Part shown: positions 20,568-28,968 of the stretch, one piece after another
Layout: the number at the start of each line of letters is the position of its first letter
Numbering within the stretch: position 1 is the first letter of the stretch
NCBI GenBank assembly: GCA_963791885.1
Contig: CAWBUL010000006.1
Coordinates: forward strand, 1,426,001 to 1,490,000
DNA from: CAVSUZ01 sp963791885
GTDB lineage: Bacteria > Pseudomonadota > Alphaproteobacteria > Acetobacterales > Acetobacteraceae
Reading direction: 5' to 3'
DNA length: 64,000 bases
Notes under the pieces: model-generated
Seen by the model: the letters and a program-made list of their open reading frames with translations, nothing else
What the model was told of the DNA's origin: nothing
The model's database searches: none
Translations under genes and position numbers: made by a program

Positions 20568-22196
20568 ATGCCGCTTGGCTTCTACCCAATACCGGCCGGT
20601 GCACGCTTGCCTGAAGGCGGCGCCGAAGAGGTGGGCAACAAGTCCTGGAATTTGATGCGCATGGCTGCTTCAGGCCTGCCGGTGCCACCCGGATTCGTGC
20701 TGCCGACCGGCTGGTGCCGGGCGCGCAGCAGGAATGGCGTTGACGAGATCGCGTTGCAGGCCACGCTCGCCGCGGGCATCGGCTCCTTGGAAGTGGCCAC
20801 CAATCTGGGTTTTGGCGCGGCACGGCGACCGCTGCTTGTGTCCGTGCGCTCGGGCGCCGCCGTATCCATGCCCGGAATGCTGGAGACCGTACTGAACGTC
20901 GGCCTGAACACGCAGACAGTGGACGGCTTGATTCGCCACACCGGCAGTCCGCGACTGGCCTGGGACAGCTATCGCCGCCTCGTTCAGGGCTATGCCGAAG
21001 TGGTGGAAGCGCTGCCTGCAGCCTCGTTCGATGCTCTGGTGAACGAGACCGTCGCTAAGGCGAAGGTCTCCGGCGAGTACGAACTCGACTTTCGCAACTT
21101 GCGCGCACTCACTCATCTGCTGCTCGCACAGTTCCATGCGCTGTCTGGCCGGCCGTTTCCCCAGGATCCCAATGAGCAACTGCTGCATGCGGTCAAAGCC
21201 GTGTTCCGATCCTGGGATGCGCCCAAAGCGGTGGCGTATCGCCGGCTGAACGGGCTGGATGATGCCGCGGGCACTGCCGTGACGGTGCAGGCGATGGTGT
21301 TCGGCAATGCCAGCGGCACGTCCGGCGCAGGCGTCGCATTCACGCGGGATCCGGCGACCGGAGTGCCCGAGCTTTATTTGGATTTCCAGTTCAACGGCCA
21401 GGGTGAAGATGTCGTGGCTGGCCGGCGCAATCTGCCGGATGCCGAGCGCCTGCGCACGCGGCTGCCGACCGTATGGCGCCAGTTGGGGCAAAGCGGACAC
21501 GCGCTGGAGTCGCTGTTCAGGGATGCTCAGGATTTCGAGTTCACGCTGCAGTCCGGAACGCTTTTCTTACTGCAGGCGCGCAATGCCAAGCGCACGCCTT
21601 GGGCCGCGCTGCGCATCGCAGTCGATCTGGTCGAGGAAGGGCTGATCACGCCAGACGAAGCTTTGGCTCGTCTGGAGGGGATTGACCTCACTGCGCTGGC
21701 TCGCACCCGGTTCGGCGAGCATGCATCCCCCGCCATCGCACGTGGGAAGGTCGCGAGCATCGGCGTGGCCTCGGGTCCGATTGCGCTTGATCCCGCAGCG
21801 ATCGGGAGTATCGCGCGGGACGCAATGCCGGTCATTCTGGTCCGGCAGGACACCACGACGGCTGACGTGGAAGGCATCGCTCAGGCGGCGGGCATTCTGA
21901 CCGCGACCGGCGCCCGCACTTCGCACGCGGCGGTGGTCGCAAGGCAACTCGGGAAGGTTTGCCTTGTCGGCTGCGCGGATCTGTCAATCGATTTGGAAAA
22001 GCGGCGCTGCCGAATTAGCGGCCAGGAATTTCGCGAAGGCGAGTTCCTGTCGCTCGATGGCAATGACGGGGCGATTTACGCGGGCCGTCTGCCGATCATC
22101 GCTGAGCGGCCGACTCAGGAATTGGCGCGACTTGCAAGTTGGCGCAGCAGGGCTGAGGTGGTCCCCTTCCGCGGGACAGATTGGCGGCTTTACTAA
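20568..22196 (+). CDS. Half-length pyruvate phosphate dikinase (ATP-grasp plus phosphohistidine domains)
   Basis: A 542-residue protein with the PPDK N-terminal nucleotide-binding part (GGAEEVGNKSWNLMRMA, GLPVPPGFVLPT, VSVRSGAAVSMPGML). The swivelling phosphohistidine domain follows, with TGARTSHAAVVARQLGK carrying the catalytic His near residue 450. Ordinary PPDKs are about 880 residues and end in a PEP/pyruvate TIM barrel; that barrel is absent here. The protein can plausibly phosphorylate its own His with ATP and Pi, but needs another acceptor, perhaps the upstream DUF47-like protein. The stop lies directly beside an IS3-family remnant, so truncation by insertion is also possible. Confidence 0.82.
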   Translation: MPLGFYPIPAGARLPEGGAEEVGNKSWNLMRMAASGLPVPPGFVLPTGWCRARSRNGVDEIALQATLAAGIGSLEVATNLGFGAARRPLLVSVRSGAAVSMPGMLETVLNVGLNTQTVDGLIRHTGSPRLAWDSYRRLVQGYAEVVEALPAASFDALVNETVAKAKVSGEYELDFRNLRALTHLLLAQFHALSGRPFPQDPNEQLLHAVKAVFRSWDAPKAVAYRRLNGLDDAAGTAVTVQAMVFGNASGTSGAGVAFTRDPATGVPELYLDFQFNGQGEDVVAGRRNLPDAERLRTRLPTVWRQLGQSGHALESLFRDAQDFEFTLQSGTLFLLQARNAKRTPWAALRIAVDLVEEGLITPDEALARLEGIDLTALARTRFGEHASPAIARGKVASIGVASGPIALDPAAIGSIARDAMPVILVRQDTTTADVEGIAQAAGILTATGARTSHAAVVARQLGKVCLVGCADLSIDLEKRRCRISGQEFREGEFLSLDGNDGAIYAGRLPIIAERPTQELARLASWRSRAEVVPFRGTDWRLY

Positions 22197-22197
22197 G

Positions 22198-22312
22198 CTT
22201 GGTTCTGGGTCATCTCGGGCCGCCAATCTCCCCGCTTCCATTCCTCCGACCGCGGTCGCGGCATAGGCCTCGTCAGGAGTGAGCCCGCCCAACGCTGAGT
22301 GAGGCCGGAACC
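22198..22312 (-). mobile_element. IS3-family transposase 3'-end remnant
   Basis: Reading the minus strand from 22312 gives RPHSALGGLTPDEAYA, the C-terminal signature of IS3-family OrfB transposases (H-R-P-H-S-A-L-G-G-x-T-P). About 20 less recognisable residues follow before it merges into the complement of the PPDK-like gene. There is no catalytic DDE domain and no start, so this is a dead fragment. It lies between the 3' ends of two convergent genes. No matching terminal inverted repeats were identified by eye. Confidence 0.65.
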
Positions 22313-22317
22313 TCCTC

Positions 22318-23484
22318 TCAGTAGCTCATTGGCGCCGGAACAACTGGCTGCCAGTTACCATCCTTCACCACGCACAGGAACGAGGCATTGGATCCCTGAT
22401 GCTTATCTGGCCCGAACGAAATCGGCGGTGAGCCAAAGATGTCATGGTAGTCCTTCACGCCCTCTAGGCCGCTGACGAAGCCGTCGGTCGTCAGTTCCTT
22501 GCCGGCGTTCTGTAGCGCCAAAACGACGACCTGCGCTCCGGTATACCCGATCTGAGCGGCAAAATTCGGTTCCTTGCCGAAGCGCTGCTTATACCCTTCG
22601 ACGAAGGCCTGGACTGCCGGCCGTTCGTCATTCGCTTGGATAAACAACATGGGCGCCATCGAGTAAAAACCGCTGGAGGCACCGCCCGGCATCTTGGCGA
22701 CAGCTTCGTCGTAGCTTGCCGCCTGACCTAACATATCCACATTCCAGCCGGTCTTGCGGATTGCTGAGATCAGTTGCACGCTATCTCGTACAATCGTACC
22801 GAATACGACCAAGTCACAGTTGGCATCATGCAGCATCGCGACAGCAGCACTGAAATCGGTGTCCGTTGGTTTATGCAGTGTTTGCGCCACCAAGGCCATA
22901 TTCATGGCCTTGAGCTGATCCTGCGCGCCGTCCATTACATCGCGGCCGAAATCCGTATCCTGGGCCGCTGCGCAGATTCGCTGCTTATGACGCTGTTCGA
23001 TAAAGTACTTCAGACCGGCACGAATTTGGTCGTAGTAGCTGGACCCGAGGCCAAATTTGAGGTGATTGAGCGGCGAGTACATTGACCGCGCCGAGGTCAG
23101 CGGAAATATGTTGGGGACCCCGGCTTTGAGTTGCATCGGCATCGTGGCGTTGTTCATTGGCGTGCCACCGTTGGCAACTTCGATAAATACCTGATCCTCA
23201 TTCAGCAGTTTGTTTTCTGCCTGGACGGAGCGGGGAACCTGGTACTGGTTATCCTCCACGATATACTCGATCTTGCGGCCATTGATGCCGCCATTCTTGT
23301 TGATATCGTCGAAGACCATGCGCCAGGCATTGGAATTGTTCACACCCCACATGGCGGTGACGCCGGACAGATCGGTATACGTGCCGATTTTGACGGTTGT
23401 CGGTGTTACGCCTTCAGTGGAGCTGGCGATTGCCGAGCAAGCAAGACCGGCAGCCATTGCCGTTGCGATGAGTAGTGTACGCAT
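22318..23484 (-). CDS. Branched-chain-type ABC transporter substrate-binding protein
   Basis: A 388-residue periplasmic-binding-protein fold type I (Peripla_BP_6) protein with a Sec signal (MRTLLIATAMAAGLACSAIA, residues 1-20). Mature motifs include VKIGTYTDLSGVTAMWG, NGGINGRKIEYIVEDNQY and FGRDVMDG. I favour the ATG at 23484 because GGGAGG then lies about nine bases upstream; an ATG two codons earlier is possible. It is the last gene of the livHMGF/acyl-CoA synthetase operon. It is clearly paralogous to the binding protein at 28969 on the other side of the same transporter. The ligand is likely a carboxylate or aromatic acid, inferred from the CoA ligase next door. Confidence 0.88.
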   Translation of the reverse strand: MRTLLIATAMAAGLACSAIASSTEGVTPTTVKIGTYTDLSGVTAMWGVNNSNAWRMVFDDINKNGGINGRKIEYIVEDNQYQVPRSVQAENKLLNEDQVFIEVANGGTPMNNATMPMQLKAGVPNIFPLTSARSMYSPLNHLKFGLGSSYYDQIRAGLKYFIEQRHKQRICAAAQDTDFGRDVMDGAQDQLKAMNMALVAQTLHKPTDTDFSAAVAMLHDANCDLVVFGTIVRDSVQLISAIRKTGWNVDMLGQAASYDEAVAKMPGGASSGFYSMAPMLFIQANDERPAVQAFVEGYKQRFGKEPNFAAQIGYTGAQVVVLALQNAGKELTTDGFVSGLEGVKDYHDIFGSPPISFGPDKHQGSNASFLCVVKDGNWQPVVPAPMSY

Positions 23485-23543
23485 GGACATCTCCCTCCCG
23501 GCCGAGTGACGGCGACCGCGCTTTGCCGGCAGCCCTTTCGGCC

Positions 23544-25322
23544 TCAGGGGCTGCTGTACATTTCCTCAATAAGGCCGCGGTATTTCTCCCCGATAGTGGC
23601 ACGCTTGAGCTTCATCATTGGTGTCAGCTCGGGATCCTCGGGTGCGAGCTTTTGTTCGATCATCCGGAAGGAGCGGATTTCGACCGACGCCGAAAGGCGC
23701 GCGCTGGCCTGCGTGATCTCGCGATGGATCAGGTCGCGCACCGGGGCGGCGCGCACCAGCGAACTGTAAGTGGTAAACGCCACGTCGTTCTGCTGCGCCC
23801 AGCCTTCGAGGGCGTCGGGATCGGTCATCACCAGGCAGGCGAGGAACGCCCTCTGATCGCCGAGGACTACCGCATCGGCGATATACGGTGATAGTTTCAA
23901 CTCTCGCTCAATCTCGGCGGCGGTGATACGGAAGCCAGACGCAACGGTGATCACGTCCTCCGCGCGTCCCACGATCCGCAGATAACAGTTCTCCAATTCG
24001 CCCATGTCACTGGTGTGCAGCCACCCGCCGCGAAGAGTGCGTTGCGTGGTTTCTGGCTCGTTCCAGTATCCGGCGAATACATGCTCCCCACGGATCAAGA
24101 TCTCGTTGTCGGGCCCGAGGGTGACTTCTCCATAGGGGACGGGTTTGCCGACCCAGCCGAGGCGGACAGCGTCGGGCGGCATGAGCGCTGTCAGGCCGCC
24201 GCATTCGGCTTGGCCATAAAATTCCAGCACGTTGAGACCAAGCGCCATGGTCCAGCGCAATAACTCCGGTGAAACGGGAGACGCGCCGATCAATCCAAGC
24301 CGAAGCCGCGCGAGACCGAGCTCCCGGCGGACGTTGCCGAGCACGATCCCGCGGAGCACCCAGGCTTGCGCGACAGTCCATGCCGATGGCGCGCGGCCGG
24401 CAGAACGTTGCCCGGCCTCCTTGGCACCAACTGCCATCGCCCAGCGATAGAGCCAGCGCTGAACCAGCCCGGCCGCGGCAGAGGCAACGGCGATGCGCGA
24501 ATGGAATCGCTCCCAGATGTGCGGCGGCGCGAGAAAGACGGTGGGTTGTGCCTCGCGCAGATCCTCAGCAATGGTGTCGGGGCGCTCGACGTAGTTACTG
24601 ACGACACCGGCACACAGCGACAGATACAGACCAAGCACACGCTCGATCGCGTGGGAGGCAGGGATGAAGGCCAGACGCTCGTCGCCGGGGTGAAGATCCA
24701 TCAGCCGCGCTGCGTTTTCGGCTTGAAACAGGAGGTTGTGGTGGGTGAGCATCGATCCTTTCGGCGTGCCGGTCGTACCCACTGAATAGATCAGCGCGGC
24801 GGTCTCATGAGGATCGAGATCAGGTAGGTCGGGCGGCTGCGGGGAAGCGTGGTCGAGGAAGCTGGTAAAGCTCTTGCAATCCGGATCGGAGAGGTCGCGG
24901 AGTCCTGTCATATCGAAGATCACCACCTGCTCAAGCCTCGGACAGAGAGGGCGAGACGCGAGCACTTTGTCGAGCTGTTCTTCGTTTTCCACGAACACCA
25001 AGCGCGCGCCGCAATGGGCGAGAATTTGCGCGGTGAGATCGGTATTTGCGGTTGGGTAGATACCGACGGAAATCGCGCCGGCGGCCAGGACACCAAGATC
25101 GGCGAATGCCCATTCCGGCCTGGTTTCGCAAAGGATGCAGACGCGATCACCGGGTTCGATGCCGCTTTCTCGCAGGCTTTGGGCAACTTGAAGCATGCGT
25201 GCGACCAGGTCGCTCCAGTCGATGGACCGCCAGAGGCCGCGGTCTTTCTTGCGCATGATGATGCGGCCTGGATGGGCGGCGGCGCGATCAAGGACGAGGG
25301 CAGGAATGGTGGTTACCGCCAC
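23544..25322 (-). CDS. AMP-dependent long-chain acyl-CoA synthetase (AMP-binding protein)
   Basis: A 592-residue member of the FAA1-type acyl-CoA synthetases. The adenylation P-loop reads IYSVGTTGTPKGSMLTH (the usual Y-T-S-G-T-T-G is Y-S-V-G-T-T-G). FYGQAECGG is the A5 motif, and HTSDMG is followed by the hinge and C-terminal lid. It starts at GTG 25322 with GGAGGAA in front and overlaps livF by ten bases. Placement inside an ABC importer operon suggests it activates the imported acid to its CoA thioester. The chain length or ring preference cannot be read from sequence. Confidence 0.85.
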   Translation of the reverse strand: MAVTTIPALVLDRAAAHPGRIIMRKKDRGLWRSIDWSDLVARMLQVAQSLRESGIEPGDRVCILCETRPEWAFADLGVLAAGAISVGIYPTANTDLTAQILAHCGARLVFVENEEQLDKVLASRPLCPRLEQVVIFDMTGLRDLSDPDCKSFTSFLDHASPQPPDLPDLDPHETAALIYSVGTTGTPKGSMLTHHNLLFQAENAARLMDLHPGDERLAFIPASHAIERVLGLYLSLCAGVVSNYVERPDTIAEDLREAQPTVFLAPPHIWERFHSRIAVASAAAGLVQRWLYRWAMAVGAKEAGQRSAGRAPSAWTVAQAWVLRGIVLGNVRRELGLARLRLGLIGASPVSPELLRWTMALGLNVLEFYGQAECGGLTALMPPDAVRLGWVGKPVPYGEVTLGPDNEILIRGEHVFAGYWNEPETTQRTLRGGWLHTSDMGELENCYLRIVGRAEDVITVASGFRITAAEIERELKLSPYIADAVVLGDQRAFLACLVMTDPDALEGWAQQNDVAFTTYSSLVRAAPVRDLIHREITQASARLSASVEIRSFRMIEQKLAPEDPELTPMMKLKRATIGEKYRGLIEEMYSSP

Positions 25323-26086
25323 AACTTCCTCCTCCGCCAGCGGCGCTGACCACGCACTCCAACCTGCTTCTGTCCGAGATAGAATTCCTTGATATCGTCG
25401 GTTTCTATCAGGTTGACACAGTCACCCTGCACGACGATGCGCCCAGTTTCGAGGACGTAGCCATAGTCCGCAGTCCTCAACGCGATGTGCGCATTCTGCT
25501 CCACTACCAGAATCGCCACTCCCTGCTCCTGGTTGATGCGGCGGATGATGTCGAAGATCTGGGTTACGAGCAGCGGCGCCAAGCCAAGCGAGGGTTCATC
25601 GAGCAGCAACAGACGGGGATTACCCATCAAAGCCCTGCTGATTGCGAGCATTTGCTGTTGGCCGCCGGACAGCAGTCCAGCTCGTTGATGAGACCGTTCC
25701 TGCAAAATAGGAAAATAACCGAAGCACATGTCTAGATCACGGACGACATTCCCGCGATCGTGCCGCGTGTACGCGCCCATCATGAGATTCTCGCGCACGG
25801 TCAGTAAGGGAAAGATCTCGCGGCCTTCCGGCACGTGGCAGATCCCGAGTTTGACGACCTGATCGGGGGAGCGGTTCCGAATATCACGTCCGTGAAAGCG
25901 GATGTAGCCGCGTTCCGCGTTCAATACGCCTGAGATCGTCCGCAGGACGGTGGTTTTGCCGGCGCCGTTCGCACCGAGAACCGTGACGATCTGTCCGGGA
26001 TTTACTTGCAGCGAAACACCGCGGATCGCCTGGATCGGCCCATAATAGGTTTCGACCCCGCCGATCGAGAGAAGCGGTTCAGTCAT
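25313..26086 (-). CDS. livF: Branched-chain-type ABC transporter ATP-binding protein LivF
   Basis: A 257-residue ATPase. Walker A is GANGAGKTT, the Q-loop region is CHVPEGREIFPLLTVRENL (LivF-type), the signature is LLSGGQQQMLAISRAL, and Walker B is LLLLDEPSLGLAP. The C-terminus has an unusual Arg/Trp-rich tail (after EFYLGQKQ) created by the overlap with the acyl-CoA synthetase start. It overlaps LivG by ATGA. It forms the ATPase heterodimer with LivG. Confidence 0.92.
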   Translation of the reverse strand: MTEPLLSIGGVETYYGPIQAIRGVSLQVNPGQIVTVLGANGAGKTTVLRTISGVLNAERGYIRFHGRDIRNRSPDQVVKLGICHVPEGREIFPLLTVRENLMMGAYTRHDRGNVVRDLDMCFGYFPILQERSHQRAGLLSGGQQQMLAISRALMGNPRLLLLDEPSLGLAPLLVTQIFDIIRRINQEQGVAILVVEQNAHIALRTADYGYVLETGRIVVQGDCVNLIETDDIKEFYLGQKQVGVRGQRRWRRRKLWR

Positions 26087-26853
26087 GCGCCCACTTCCCC
26101 GCCGATATAGGCGCGAATGACCTCCGGATGGGTTTGCACTTCCTGCGGCGTGCCGAGTGCCAGCACCCTGCCGTAATTCAAGGCCATAACCCGATCAGAA
26201 ACCTGTCGAACCAGATTCATATCGTGTTCGACCATGATGATCGTGACGCCGAGATCCTTTTTGATGTCCTCAATCCAGAAACCCATGCCTTCCGTTTCTT
26301 CGACATTCAGTCCGGATGACGGCTCGTCCAGCAGGAGAAGACGCGGTTCGGTGCACAGAGCGCGGCCGAGCTCGACGACCTTGCGCACACCATAAGGGAG
26401 CCCGCCAATCAGGCTATCGCGGTAGCGCTCCAGGCCCAGGAAGGCGATGACATCTTCGGCCTTTTTGCGATGCGCGATCTCGTCGCGGCGAGCCGAAGGC
26501 AGGAAGGCGAGTTGCGCCAGCAAGGATGCACGCACGTGGCAGTGACAGGCAATAAGGAGATTTTGCAGGACGGTCGCGTTAGAGAAGAGTTCGATGTTCT
26601 GGAAGGTGCGGGCGATCCCCAGGCCAGCGATGCGGTGCGGCGGCACGGCGGTAATGGTCTTGCCGTCAAAGACGATGTGCCCGACAGTTGGTGTATAGAT
26701 ACGGCTGATCATATTGAAGATCGTCGTCTTGCCGGCGCCATTCGGGCCGATGAGCGCGAAGACCTCGTTCTGGTTTACGTCAAAACTGACGTCATCGACC
26801 GCGCGGATGCCGCCGAAATGTATGGACAGGTGCTCGGCGCGGAAAAGGCTCAC
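26083..26853 (-). CDS. livG: Branched-chain-type ABC transporter ATP-binding protein LivG
   Basis: A 256-residue ATPase. Walker A is GPNGAGKTTIFN, followed by LGIARTFQNIELF as in LivG; the signature segment is degenerate (LPYGVRKVVELGRAL, usual in LivG), and Walker B is LLLLDEPSSGLN. I start at GTG 26853: it overlaps the livM stop as GTGA, has CGGAG eight bases upstream, and gives the normal N-terminus (V)SLFRAEHLSIHFGG. A longer frame to 26931 would run into livM. Confidence 0.9.
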   Translation of the reverse strand: MSLFRAEHLSIHFGGIRAVDDVSFDVNQNEVFALIGPNGAGKTTIFNMISRIYTPTVGHIVFDGKTITAVPPHRIAGLGIARTFQNIELFSNATVLQNLLIACHCHVRASLLAQLAFLPSARRDEIAHRKKAEDVIAFLGLERYRDSLIGGLPYGVRKVVELGRALCTEPRLLLLDEPSSGLNVEETEGMGFWIEDIKKDLGVTIIMVEHDMNLVRQVSDRVMALNYGRVLALGTPQEVQTHPEVIRAYIGGEVGA

Positions 26854-27926
26854 CGGATGCGCTCCGAGCGTGCATAGGATTTCTGAGAGCGGAACGCCGC
26901 GCGCCGGTACAGCGGCATGGTCTGGAACCAAAGCTTGGTCTTGACCCAGCGGCCATAGATGCCGCCGGGCTCGAACAGGATGCAGAGGACAAGGATCAGC
27001 CCGAACAGCGAGGGTTCGAGGCCAGGAAGATGTCCGAGGTTGCCGGGCAAGTCATCGCGCACCAGGGCAATGGCCTGAGGCAGCAGCCGCACAAACAGGG
27101 CACCGAAAATGGCGCCCTGCAGCGAACCGACGCCGCCGACAAAGACGATTGTCAAAAACTGCACTGACAACAGGATGTCGAAGCTGTCAGGGGCCAGGAA
27201 GTTGACGTACTGTGCAAATAGACCACCTGCGAGCCCAGTTATGCCGGCCGATATGGCGAAGGCTATTGTTTTATAGAGTTTGAGGTTGATGCCCATGCTC
27301 TGGGCAGAGATTTCACTGTCCCTGATCGCGACCATCGCGCGGCCAAGGGGCGTCCGCAGGATGTTTGCCGAGACCCAGAGTACGAACACCAGGACGGCGA
27401 GCGCAGCGTAGTACACCCCCGTCGCGCCCTGAATTTGCACGCCGAGGATATCCGGGGTCGGAACAGGCAGTCCGTCGAAGCCGTGTGTAACGGCGTCCCA
27501 TTTCTCGAGGACGGTGGCGACGATTTGGCCGAACGCCAGAGTGGCGATGGCCAGATACAGGCCGCTCATGCGCAAGGTGGGAATGCCGATGGCGACACCA
27601 GCGATCGCGGCGAGCAAGCCGGAGGCGGGAAGCGTCACGACATAGGGCCAGCCGGCGGTGAGTAAAATGGCGTTCGTGTAGGCGCCGATGCCGAGGAAGG
27701 CGGCGTGGCCAAGATTGACCAAGCCTGTGTAGCCGGTCAGCAGCATCAGACCCACGCCCCCGATGGCGAAGATGAAGACGGCGCCAAGCTCACCGATGTA
27801 GAAAGTGCCGAGGATAGCGGGAAGTAGGAGCAGGACCAGAACTAGGAGGCTATGCCAAAATAAGTCGCCGTTGTGGCGCCAGATTGTCAGGTCTTGCCGA
27901 TAACTTGTCCTGAAGACATATCGCAT
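26850..27926 (-). CDS. livM: Branched-chain-type ABC transporter permease LivM
   Basis: A 358-residue membrane protein with about nine hydrophobic helices. The LivM hallmark GYTGLVNLGHAAFLGIGAY is near residue 65 and VAIRDSEISAQSMGINLKLYK is in the cytoplasmic EAA-like loop. It starts three bases after the livH stop and is coupled to livG by a GTGA overlap. With LivH it forms the transmembrane channel. Confidence 0.92.
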   Translation of the reverse strand: MRYVFRTSYRQDLTIWRHNGDLFWHSLLVLVLLLLPAILGTFYIGELGAVFIFAIGGVGLMLLTGYTGLVNLGHAAFLGIGAYTNAILLTAGWPYVVTLPASGLLAAIAGVAIGIPTLRMSGLYLAIATLAFGQIVATVLEKWDAVTHGFDGLPVPTPDILGVQIQGATGVYYAALAVLVFVLWVSANILRTPLGRAMVAIRDSEISAQSMGINLKLYKTIAFAISAGITGLAGGLFAQYVNFLAPDSFDILLSVQFLTIVFVGGVGSLQGAIFGALFVRLLPQAIALVRDDLPGNLGHLPGLEPSLFGLILVLCILFEPGGIYGRWVKTKLWFQTMPLYRRAAFRSQKSYARSERIR

Positions 27927-27929
27927 GAG

Positions 27930-28811
27930 CTAGACTCGCTTGACGATGCGCTGCGAGAACAGGCCCTGCGGCAGCAGGATCAAAGCTCCGAGCAGGACGA
28001 CGTTCGAAGTGACGTCCTGAAAACCGGCGGGCAGATAGAAGCCAGCCAGTTGCTCGGCAATTCCGATGATCACGCCGCCGACCAAGGCCCCAGGAATACT
28101 GCCGAATCCGCCCAGGACCGCAGCGGCGAATGCCTTGATGCCGAGAAACCCCATGTTCACGTCGATCATCGACACGGGAACCAGCAAGACAGCCGCGACG
28201 GCCGATACGCCGGCACTGATCGCCCAGATAAGAGAAAAAACCGTCCGGACAGGAATTCCCATGTAGTATGCGGCAAGCTGATTCTGCGAGGCAGCCTGCA
28301 TCGCGATTCCCAGCCGCGTATGGCTGAAGAACACATAAAGGATGGCGCAGAGCAGGAGGGTACCACCAATAATCGAGAGGCTGTCGTAGCCGAGAATGAA
28401 GCTGCCGAAGTGGATGGTCTTATTGGTGAAGGGAGTAACAAAACCGACGGAATCGTAACCCCATGTGATGCCGGCGGCGGCTCGGAAGATAAACCCAAGA
28501 CCCAGCGTCAGCATGACCACCGCGAATTGCGGTTGTCCGATGACCCGCCGGATAATGAGTGCATCGATCAGGAAGCCGAAGGCGGCGGTTATCGCGACTG
28601 CACACAGGGCCGCAACCCAGTAATTGAAGCCGAACCATGTAACAAAGCTGAACGCGGCGAAGCCGCCCAGCATCATAATGTCACCTTGAGCGAAGTTGAC
28701 GAGCTCGGTTGCCTTATAAATCAACACAAAGCCGAGTGCGATCAGCCCATAGATGCAGCCGCCCGCAGCGCCATTAACAATAAGCTCAAGCAGGCGGAGC
28801 GCGTCCCCCAC
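27930..28811 (-). CDS. livH: Branched-chain-type ABC transporter permease LivH
   Basis: A 293-residue permease beginning at GTG 28811 with GGGAGG about ten bases upstream. It carries the LivH signature GLIALGFVLIYKATELVNFAQGD near residue 25 and the cytoplasmic MGIPVRTVFSLIWAISAG loop. It is the first gene of the leftward transporter operon and is divergent from a second binding-protein gene. The 157-bp gap between them presumably contains both promoters; I found no convincing operator there. Confidence 0.92.
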   Translation of the reverse strand: MGDALRLLELIVNGAAGGCIYGLIALGFVLIYKATELVNFAQGDIMMLGGFAAFSFVTWFGFNYWVAALCAVAITAAFGFLIDALIIRRVIGQPQFAVVMLTLGLGFIFRAAAGITWGYDSVGFVTPFTNKTIHFGSFILGYDSLSIIGGTLLLCAILYVFFSHTRLGIAMQAASQNQLAAYYMGIPVRTVFSLIWAISAGVSAVAAVLLVPVSMIDVNMGFLGIKAFAAAVLGGFGSIPGALVGGVIIGIAEQLAGFYLPAGFQDVTSNVVLLGALILLPQGLFSQRIVKRV

Positions 28812-28968
28812 GGGTGGTAGGCCTCCCTTTCATGCGGCTCTGGCGGCCGCTGTTGGTATCCCGCGATTGCCACAAGGATTTAGGATCGTCAACCACTCTT
28901 GCGCTGCCGCTAACATGGCCGTTACCCTATTCTAGCCGCGCAATCGGCTCGGCCTGGGAGGAAAAAAC

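Noticed and set aside
27873..28820. 315-codon plus-strand open frame opposite livH
   Set aside because: Hydrophilic mirror of a membrane protein, as expected for the complement of hydrophobic codons; livH is unmistakable.
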